A stretch of DNA of 64,000 nt, taken from the NCBI GenBank assembly GCA_020847395.1, contig JADLCD010000021.1, positions 1-64,000 of the forward strand. Direction: 5' to 3'. Positions within the stretch are counted from its first letter, which is position 1, and each line of letters opens with the position of its first letter. Below are positions 54,265-61,413 of this stretch, in pieces. The notes under the pieces were generated by a model. It did no database searches. It was not told the origin of the DNA and worked only from the letters and a program-made list of their open reading frames with translations. The DNA is from Chitinophagaceae bacterium (GTDB taxonomy: Bacteria > Bacteroidota > Bacteroidia > Chitinophagales > Chitinophagaceae). Made by a program: the position numbers and the translations under genes.

Positions 54265-55827
54265 ATGATTGATATTAAGGTTCCGACAGTTGGAGAATCA
54301 ATAAGTGAAGTAACATTATTAAAATGGGTTAAGAAGAATGGAGAGTATGTAGAAAGAGACGAAGTGATTGCTGAACTGGAAAGTGAAAAAGCCACTTTTG
54401 AAGTTAACGCGGAAAAGGCGGGCATACTTACTACTGGAGCAAATGAAGGAGATACTTTAGCGATAGGCGCTGTTTTAGCTAAGATTGATGAATCTGCTGC
54501 CAGGCCGGCGGGTAATAATAAAGTTGAAAGCAGGGAAGCTGCACCTGAGCCAAAGAAAGAGGAAGCCGCTGCTCCCGCAGTGGAGCCTGGGGCAAAGGCT
54601 GCCGGTAAGGGTGTGATTGATGTAAAAGTACCTACAGTAGGCGAATCAATCAGCGAGGTTACTTTATTAAAGTGGTTAAAAAAAGATGGAGAGCTGGTTA
54701 AACGTGACGAAGTAATAGCCGAGCTGGAAAGTGAAAAAGCAACATTTGAATTAAACGCGGAAGAGTCAGGCAAACTCAGTACAAAAGCGAAAGAAGGGGA
54801 TGTGGTAAAAATTAAAGAAAGTATAGCGTCAATTGATACTGATATAGCAGTGCCCGACCAGCCAAAAGCAGAGCAACCAAAAGCACCTGCGGCAGAGGTA
54901 AAGCCACAGCAGCCTGTTTCAACACAAGCAGCTGCAGATGTTAAAGCTACTCCTGTTGCAGCCGCTATTATTGCCGATAAAAAAATTGATCCAAAAAGTA
55001 TTACAGCCAGCGGTACAGCCGGTAAAATTGTAAAAGGGGATGTATTGGCTGCTTTGGCAAATCCCGGTAAAAAACCATTCAATGGTCAGGAGCTTTTTGG
55101 CAGAAATGTAAGAAAAGAAAAAATGACCAGCCTGCGCAAAACTATCAGCAGGCGTTTGGTTGAATCAAAAAATACCACCGCCATGCTTACCACTTTTATT
55201 GAAGTGGATATGACAAGGGTGATGGAAATAAGAAAGATTTACAAAGACAAATTTAAAGAGGTGCATGGTGTTGGCTTGGGCTTTATGAGCTTTTTTGGTA
55301 AAGCCTGTGCAATAGCATTGGCAGAATGGCCGGCAGTAAACGCTTATATAGATGGTGAAGAACTGGTGTATCATGATTATGCAGATATCAGTATTGCAGT
55401 AAGTACGCCCCGTGGGCTAACAGTGCCGGTTATACGAAATGTAGAAAGCCTGAGCATGGCTGATATTGAAAAAAAAGTAGTTGAACTCGCTACCAAAGCC
55501 CGCGATAATAAATTAACAATGGAAGAGTTGCAGGGCGGCACTTTTACCATTACTAACGGCGGGGTATTTGGTTCTTTAATGAGCACGCCGATTATCAACC
55601 TGCCGCAGAGTGCTATACTCGGCATGCATAAAATACAGGACAGGCCCATGGCGATTAACGGGCAGGTGGTAATACGCCCCATGATGTATATTGCTTTAAG
55701 CTATGATCACAGAATTATTGACGGCAGAGAGTCTGTAAGTTTTTTAGTAAGAGTAAAAGAATTACTTGAAAACCCGGAATTATTATTGTTTGGCAAAGAC
55801 CCTGTAAAAACTTTACTGGAAGTATAA
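54265..55827 (+). CDS. sucB: 2-oxoglutarate dehydrogenase E2 (dihydrolipoamide succinyltransferase) with two lipoyl domains
   Basis: 520 residues with two N-terminal lipoyl domains: residues 1-78 with modifiable Lys42, and about 117-195 with Lys158, both in an [10 protein letters not shown] context and separated by an Ala/Glu/Pro linker. A peripheral-subunit-binding domain follows (around 230-270), and the catalytic domain ends with the [15 protein letters not shown] motif containing the His-Asp pair. Most SucB/OdhB proteins carry one lipoyl domain. The gene is in an operon with sucA; the E3 is elsewhere. Confidence 0.95.
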   Translation: MIDIKVPTVGESISEVTLLKWVKKNGEYVERDEVIAELESEKATFEVNAEKAGILTTGANEGDTLAIGAVLAKIDESAARPAGNNKVESREAAPEPKKEEAAAPAVEPGAKAAGKGVIDVKVPTVGESISEVTLLKWLKKDGELVKRDEVIAELESEKATFELNAEESGKLSTKAKEGDVVKIKESIASIDTDIAVPDQPKAEQPKAPAAEVKPQQPVSTQAAADVKATPVAAAIIADKKIDPKSITASGTAGKIVKGDVLAALANPGKKPFNGQELFGRNVRKEKMTSLRKTISRRLVESKNTTAMLTTFIEVDMTRVMEIRKIYKDKFKEVHGVGLGFMSFFGKACAIALAEWPAVNAYIDGEELVYHDYADISIAVSTPRGLTVPVIRNVESLSMADIEKKVVELATKARDNKLTMEELQGGTFTITNGGVFGSLMSTPIINLPQSAILGMHKIQDRPMAINGQVVIRPMMYIALSYDHRIIDGRESVSFLVRVKELLENPELLLFGKDPVKTLLEV

Positions 55828-55857
55828 TTGTAAATATAATCTGTTCCTGCCCGCATT

Positions 55858-56691
55858 ATGAGAATTATAGTCATAATAATGTTAGTGGTATGCTTTGCTT
55901 CCTGTCAAAAGGAGCTGAGTGTTGAAAATGGTCGTAACAACGTGGTTGGATTACTCCGGCGCGCTGAGGCTGTTACCAATGGCGATACATTAATAACGTA
56001 TTATTATTATGATAACCTCAGCCGGCTGGAAACAGTAGTTACTGATGGAGTTTCGGCAGGCGAAACTTATTTTGAATATCTCAACTTTACAAGAGATTTT
56101 ACCAGTAGAATCACAAATATTAAACAGCAGCTTACACAGTCTGGTATTGCTTATGATACAACCAGAACAGTTATACATTATCCTGACCCGGTTGGACTTG
56201 AATATGATTATAGTATTACTACCTCCAACCTGGGATATGTAAGGATAGACAGTGCAGTTTACAATTTTACAGGTACAAGAATGATGGGCAATAAAGTATT
56301 TACTTCAATTCCGGATTTGAGTGTAATAAACGTTTTATCGGAGCGCAACGAATTTGTGTACGATAGCACGGGAAATGTAAAGACACGGGATTTTTATTCT
56401 GCCTCTAACGGTTCCATCCTGTTTACTGCAACGTTTAATTATATTTATGGAGATGAACCTGATTATTCCTGGTATTCAGTAACGCCTTCACAAAATTATT
56501 GGCTTGTTGGTATACCTAACCAACTCAATAAAAATTTGAAGCAACTTGATGTGATAGATCAAACAGGTTTGGGAGAGGATATAAGCATACTAACCAATCT
56601 CACATTAGGACCGGGTGATAAACCTGTTACCGGCGAAGTAATTGTAAGACCTTATAATCAAAAAACCAATTATACATTTTACTATCAATAA
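55858..56691 (+). CDS. Lipoprotein with YD-like motif (1)
   Basis: A 277-residue lipoprotein, lipobox CFASC with Cys15. The mature part is beta-rich; YYYYDNLSRLETVVTD resembles a YD-repeat unit and the chain ends NYTFYYQ. No enzyme motif. It lies 30 nt after sucB and 25 nt before a second lipoprotein of the same style; the two are probably co-transcribed. Function unknown. Confidence 0.7.
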   Translation: MRIIVIIMLVVCFASCQKELSVENGRNNVVGLLRRAEAVTNGDTLITYYYYDNLSRLETVVTDGVSAGETYFEYLNFTRDFTSRITNIKQQLTQSGIAYDTTRTVIHYPDPVGLEYDYSITTSNLGYVRIDSAVYNFTGTRMMGNKVFTSIPDLSVINVLSERNEFVYDSTGNVKTRDFYSASNGSILFTATFNYIYGDEPDYSWYSVTPSQNYWLVGIPNQLNKNLKQLDVIDQTGLGEDISILTNLTLGPGDKPVTGEVIVRPYNQKTNYTFYYQ

Positions 56692-56716
56692 AAAACTAAC
56701 TATTTAAAAATTAATT

Positions 56717-57592
56717 ATGAGCCGCTTTCCTATATACATAATAACATTTTTTATCTTCCTTTTGACTGCATGCAGTAAAGAAAAATCCATTGAACAAAAA
56801 GTACAGAATCCTGATGATTCAACCGGGAATTTGGCAAAGGGATTATTGGTAAGAGTAGTTGGGAAAAAAGATGGAGCATCGGATTCTGCTATCTATACGC
56901 TTTCTTACGATTCAGACAAAAGAGTCAAAAATATGTTTACTACTTCAGTTGGCGTAATTGATGAGCAATATGGTGAGTCGGAAATGAGATACTATAGAAA
57001 CAGCTCCGGAATGATAGACAGGTATGTACGTGTTGAAAAAGTGCGTTACAATAATACAGTTCAGTATGATGATAGTATTGTGTATAAACTTTATTACAAT
57101 GGCACACACTATACATATGCTATAAGAGTAGTACCTGATTTGCCAGACACGCCTATAACCGACAGTATTGTGTATAGCTATGATGGTAACGACCGTATAT
57201 CAACTGTTGTAATATGGAGGCATGACGATGATAATGACAATAAACTCTTTGAATTCCAAAAAACGGTGTATGCTTATGATGGGAATGGTAATATAAAAAG
57301 CATGAGCATTACTTTTAAGGATGATGTTAACAGCAATGACCCGGCACAGGTACTTAATTTTACTTATGGCGATAAATCTTCGCCATTGAATCTTGGCGTG
57401 GATGGATCATTGGAAGGATTTGTATCTTATGGGTTTAGTTGCCCTAATAATTTACTTACCATGGAAAATCCTGATGTACCAGAAAAGGTTTCTTACGCGT
57501 ATGAGTACGGCGGAGGAACAAAACCTGTTAAGGCAGTTGAAACAGATTTGCTGACAAACAAAAAAACAAATATCTCCTATTATTATCAATAA
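56717..57592 (+). CDS. Lipoprotein with YD-like motifs (2)
   Basis: A 291-residue lipoprotein, lipobox LTAC with Cys19. YD-like segments: YTLSYDSDKRVKNMFTT, YSYDGNDRISTVVI and VYAYDGNGNIKSMSITF. The C-terminus NISYYYQ repeats that of the upstream gene, suggesting paralogues. It ends 24 nt before the rRNA methyltransferase gene. Function unknown. Confidence 0.7.
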   Translation: MSRFPIYIITFFIFLLTACSKEKSIEQKVQNPDDSTGNLAKGLLVRVVGKKDGASDSAIYTLSYDSDKRVKNMFTTSVGVIDEQYGESEMRYYRNSSGMIDRYVRVEKVRYNNTVQYDDSIVYKLYYNGTHYTYAIRVVPDLPDTPITDSIVYSYDGNDRISTVVIWRHDDDNDNKLFEFQKTVYAYDGNGNIKSMSITFKDDVNSNDPAQVLNFTYGDKSSPLNLGVDGSLEGFVSYGFSCPNNLLTMENPDVPEKVSYAYEYGGGTKPVKAVETDLLTNKKTNISYYYQ

Positions 57593-57616
57593 CATATACA
57601 ACCTCACTTTTATTCA

Positions 57617-58822
57617 GTGAGTAAATTTCATTCATATCTCAATACAGCATCCGGGGTTATAAAAAGCTACGGCGGCGATCTGCCATTATCTGTATTCCTG
57701 AAATCATTTTTTTCAGCTAATAAAAAATATGGCTCAAAAGACAGGAAACAAATAACCCATATCTGTTACTGTTATTTCCGGCTCGGTAAAATCATCAATA
57801 AATCTTCGGTAAACAGCAGCGATGCATTGTTGAAACAGTACATGCTGGCAGGTATATTTATTTGTACTGATAAACCCGATCTGGTGCTGCAGGCTTTAGT
57901 ACCTGGTTGGAATGATAAAGTCAATTTACCTGTAGAAGAAAAATTTATTTTTTTGAGAGCCGAAGGCTTGCCAGTTGAAATCGGCGATATTTTTCCCTGG
58001 CCGGAAATGCTGAGCAATGATATTAACTATCAGCAATTCTGTAAATCTTTTTTTATACAACCAGATTTATTTCTTCGTATACGGCCCGGTTACAAATCCA
58101 ACGTAATAAAAAAATTATCAAACGCACAGATCAACTTTTCTGTAAAGGATGAAGAGGCATTGGCTTTACCCAATCTTACAAAAATTGATGACATAGTTTT
58201 ACCCGACGAAGAAGTAGTGGTACAGGATTATAGTTCGCAAATGGTGGGTGAATTTTTGAAACCTCTTAAAGAACATAATAAACAATTAATTAAAGTTTGG
58301 GATTGTTGCGCAGCAAGCGGAGGAAAATCAATACTTGCTATAGATTATTTGGGCAATATAGATTTAACGGTGTCTGATATAAGAGCATCAATACTAACAA
58401 ACCTGCAATCAAGATTCAGAAGAGCCGGTATAACCAGGTATAAGTCTTTTATTGCTGATCTTTCTAAGCGCAATATACCAGCCGATTCATCAGGATATAA
58501 CCTCGTAATTTGCGATGCTCCGTGCTCAGGTTCCGGCACATGGAGCAGAACGCCTGAGCAGTTATTTTTTTGGGCAGAAGGTGATATTGTTCGCTATACT
58601 GATTTGCAAAATAAAATCACTTCCAATATTGTATCGTTTATAAAACCCGGCGGCTATCTTTTATATATTACCTGTTCTGTTTTCAGGAATGAGAATGAAA
58701 AAATAGTGGAAATGATAAGGGAAAAATTCAATCTTGAATTAATACAAATGAATGTTATTAGGGGGTATAATGAAAAAGCAGATACGATGTTTGGAGCTTT
58801 GTTGAGAAAAAATCAAGAATAG
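57617..58822 (+). CDS. RsmB/NOL1-family rRNA (cytosine-C5)-methyltransferase
   Basis: A 401-residue SAM-dependent RNA methyltransferase with a GTG start. The N-terminal helical NusB-like part is followed by the Rossmann domain: motif I VWDCCAASGGKS (the family's PGGKT variant), DAPCSGSGTWSRTPEQ with the motif IV cysteine and YITCSVFRNENE with the catalytic motif VI cysteine. It could be RsmB or a related Bacteroidota m5C enzyme; the target site is not predictable. It follows the lipoprotein pair on the same strand. Confidence 0.87.
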   Translation: MSKFHSYLNTASGVIKSYGGDLPLSVFLKSFFSANKKYGSKDRKQITHICYCYFRLGKIINKSSVNSSDALLKQYMLAGIFICTDKPDLVLQALVPGWNDKVNLPVEEKFIFLRAEGLPVEIGDIFPWPEMLSNDINYQQFCKSFFIQPDLFLRIRPGYKSNVIKKLSNAQINFSVKDEEALALPNLTKIDDIVLPDEEVVVQDYSSQMVGEFLKPLKEHNKQLIKVWDCCAASGGKSILAIDYLGNIDLTVSDIRASILTNLQSRFRRAGITRYKSFIADLSKRNIPADSSGYNLVICDAPCSGSGTWSRTPEQLFFWAEGDIVRYTDLQNKITSNIVSFIKPGGYLLYITCSVFRNENEKIVEMIREKFNLELIQMNVIRGYNEKADTMFGALLRKNQE

Positions 58823-59092
58823 TAATAAATATACTCCGTAAGGTTTTCACGCTATTACATGTATGTAGTATAGGGGTTGTGTGATGGCTGACATGCTGCC
58901 TAAGCATTACTTGTTTCGCCATAGTAAATAGGTATATTGTTATTCATCCGTTTTAGAAATTAAGATAAGTAATTGTAAGGGTAACTCAAAATTAAATCCT
59001 TAGATGCTCACTTCTTTTAATTATTTATCTAGCAACTTGAGTTAAGTAATCAATCGATCGCCTGTGCGGTATTATTTTTTGTAAGGCAAGCT

Positions 59093-59755
59093 TTACAGCT
59101 CTACTTCCACTAATTTATGTTTTAATGCAAATAGGATCAGTTCTGCCCTATTATCAATTTTAAGTTTTTGATATAATGAGTTGCGGTAATCATCTACAGT
59201 AAATCGCCCTACATGCATTTTTGCAGAGATATCTTTGTACGACATGCCGGTACAAGCATACTTCAGGAAAGTAAATTCCTTAGGAGTGATCGAGGAAATT
59301 ATTTTATGTATCTCTGATTTATTCATGGCGCTCAACCGCTCACTCATAAAATCAGGAAAGTATTGTCCGTGTACAATTACCTGATCCAGGGCAGTTAAAA
59401 TTTCTTCTGGTTCTGCATTTTTTGAAACATATCCATTAGCCCCCATAGTTACTACGCGAAGCAGAGTTGGATAGTCGGTATTTATAGTGAGGATAAGTAC
59501 CCTGGTTTTTTTAAATTTTTTCCGGATCAGTGTCAATGTTTCGAAGCCGTCCATGTCCGGCATATTGAGATCTAAGACAACAATGTCAGGAACTATTGTT
59601 TTGTTTATTTCTTCTATAAGGGCATTACCATTATGAGCAATAATGCTCACACGATACTTTTCAAATTTACCAATCAATTCTGCTAATGCCATCCTCATCA
59701 GGGGGTGGTCATCGGCTATGGCAATACTAACAGGGGGACTCAAAGAGTGGTGCAT
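59093..59755 (-). CDS. NarL/LuxR-type response regulator without adjacent kinase
   Basis: A 220-residue two-component regulator. Receiver domain with phospho-acceptor Asp62 in VVLDLNMPDMDG, the acidic pair in IAIADDHPLM and Lys in GYVSKNAEPEE; the C-terminal LuxR helix-turn-helix is seen as TPKEFTFLKYACTGMSYKDI and YRNSLYQKLKIDNRAELI. There is no histidine kinase next to it. It is divergent from the coiled-coil/barrel gene across 157 nt, so it may regulate that locus. Confidence 0.9.
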   Translation of the reverse strand: MHHSLSPPVSIAIADDHPLMRMALAELIGKFEKYRVSIIAHNGNALIEEINKTIVPDIVVLDLNMPDMDGFETLTLIRKKFKKTRVLILTINTDYPTLLRVVTMGANGYVSKNAEPEEILTALDQVIVHGQYFPDFMSERLSAMNKSEIHKIISSITPKEFTFLKYACTGMSYKDISAKMHVGRFTVDDYRNSLYQKLKIDNRAELILFALKHKLVEVEL

Positions 59756-59912
59756 AAGTTTTCAACTCATCCAAAAATACCCTTAAATGTGGTGTAAAAA
59801 AATAAAAAGGAATATATAATTTCAAAAAATGTTGATTGGTACGACGGATATATGTTGTACCTAAAACTGCTAATCTCTTAGCTTCAAAATTCTAAATCTG
59901 AACTGACTACTT

Positions 59913-61385
59913 ATGTTGCGCGGCCTCTTGCTGGTATACCTTTTAATGCTGACTTCTTACGGGTTGTTGCATGCTCAGGATACAACTATTTCACCCATTA
60001 ATCTTCCGGAAAAATATCTCAGTAGTGTAGACAAGAAAATGCAAAGTCTTGATGATCAGCTTAGCCAACAATCCGCAGCATATCTGAACAAGTTATCCAA
60101 ACAAGAAGAAAAGATCAGGAAGAAACTGGCAAAGCTTGATTCGTCAAAAGCTGCAGAAATTTTTGGTGAAGCAAAAAAGAGTTATGAGCAGCTCTCTCAA
60201 AAACTGAATGCTATAGACGGTAAGACAAAATCAATGTTATCCGGGGAGTACCTGCCATACCTTGACTCATTACAAGGCACCCTTGGTTTTTTAAAAGATG
60301 CCAAAAATGTTATTGCAAAGACCAGTGATATTCAGCAGAAATTAAGCAAATCACTGGAGCAGGTAAACCAGTTACAAAACAAACTACAAAAAGCCGAAGA
60401 GATAAAAGCTTACGTAAGCCAGCGACAGGAGCAATTAAAAAACCTGCTGGCTCAATACACAGATCTGCCCCGGAGCGTAAGTAAATACTTTGGCAAATAC
60501 CAGCAACAAGCCTATTACTATGGGCAACAACTTAAAGAATATAAAGAGGCGTTAAACGATCCTGATAAGCTGTTAAGTAGAGTGCTGTCAACCTTGCAGA
60601 CCATACCGGCGTTTAAAAAATTTATGAGCAAATACTCCATGCTCGCCATGCTGTTTACCACACCGGATAATTATGATCCCACCCAAATTGTACAGGGCTT
60701 ACCAAGCCGTCAGCAGGTAATGTCATTAATCCAGAACCAAACAGGCAATACCAATACCAATTCACTGGCCATGGTGCAGCAGAATGTAGGGGCTGCCCAA
60801 AGCCAGGTAGATGAAATAAGAAACAGGATGAACGAGTTGGGAAGCAACAGCAAGGATTTAACGATGCCTGATTTTAAGCCCAATGATATGCGCACCAAAT
60901 CTTTTCTGAAAAAACTAGAATATGGTACCAGCTTTCAATCACAAAGAGCCACAAATTATTTTCCAGCTGCCAGCAACATAGGCGTTACGCTTGGTTATAA
61001 AATAAGTAAAAAAAGTGTAATAGGTATTGGTATTTCAGGCAAGGTTGGCTGGGGTACAGGCTGGAAACATATAAGGGTTAGTTCACAAGGTGTTGGGCTA
61101 CGATTTTATGCGGACTGGAAAGTGCCGGCAATATGGGGCAGTAAGGAGGGGAATTTGTGGATAACAGGTGGAGCTGAGATGAACTACCAACGATCGGTAG
61201 AGAGCCTGGAGGTTTTTAAGAATTATACTACCTGGACAAAGAGTGCCCTGGTGGGTTTAAGTAAAAAGTTTAAGGCGGGTAAAAAATTAAATGGAAAAAT
61301 TTCTGTGCTGTTTGATTTTTTATACAGGGAACATATACCGGTTAGTGAACCATTTATTTTTAGAATGGGGTATACATTAAACTAA
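59913..61385 (+). CDS. Coiled-coil outer-membrane-like protein, partner of the YD-like giant
   Basis: A 490-residue secreted protein with a signal peptide ending LLHAQ. Residues about 35-230 are strongly heptad-patterned and rich in K/E/Q/L. A helical middle follows, and the last 150 residues look like a beta-barrel or beta-sandwich (NIGVTLGYKISKKSVIGIGI, RVSSQGVGLRFYADWKVP), ending in the aromatic-polar MGYTLN typical of outer-membrane barrels. The next gene begins 28 nt downstream. I recognise no family; a link to surface display of the giant protein is inference. Confidence 0.75.
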   Translation: MLRGLLLVYLLMLTSYGLLHAQDTTISPINLPEKYLSSVDKKMQSLDDQLSQQSAAYLNKLSKQEEKIRKKLAKLDSSKAAEIFGEAKKSYEQLSQKLNAIDGKTKSMLSGEYLPYLDSLQGTLGFLKDAKNVIAKTSDIQQKLSKSLEQVNQLQNKLQKAEEIKAYVSQRQEQLKNLLAQYTDLPRSVSKYFGKYQQQAYYYGQQLKEYKEALNDPDKLLSRVLSTLQTIPAFKKFMSKYSMLAMLFTTPDNYDPTQIVQGLPSRQQVMSLIQNQTGNTNTNSLAMVQQNVGAAQSQVDEIRNRMNELGSNSKDLTMPDFKPNDMRTKSFLKKLEYGTSFQSQRATNYFPAASNIGVTLGYKISKKSVIGIGISGKVGWGTGWKHIRVSSQGVGLRFYADWKVPAIWGSKEGNLWITGGAEMNYQRSVESLEVFKNYTTWTKSALVGLSKKFKAGKKLNGKISVLFDFLYREHIPVSEPFIFRMGYTLN

Positions 61386-61413
61386 TATTATAAAACAGGA
61401 CAAATTGAACACT

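Noticed and set aside
54231-55082. A 283-codon minus-strand frame opposite sucB
   Set aside because: It is low-complexity (Ser/Ala/Thr rich), mirrors the Glu/Lys/Ala codons of the lipoyl and linker regions on the other strand, and has no recognisable domain.
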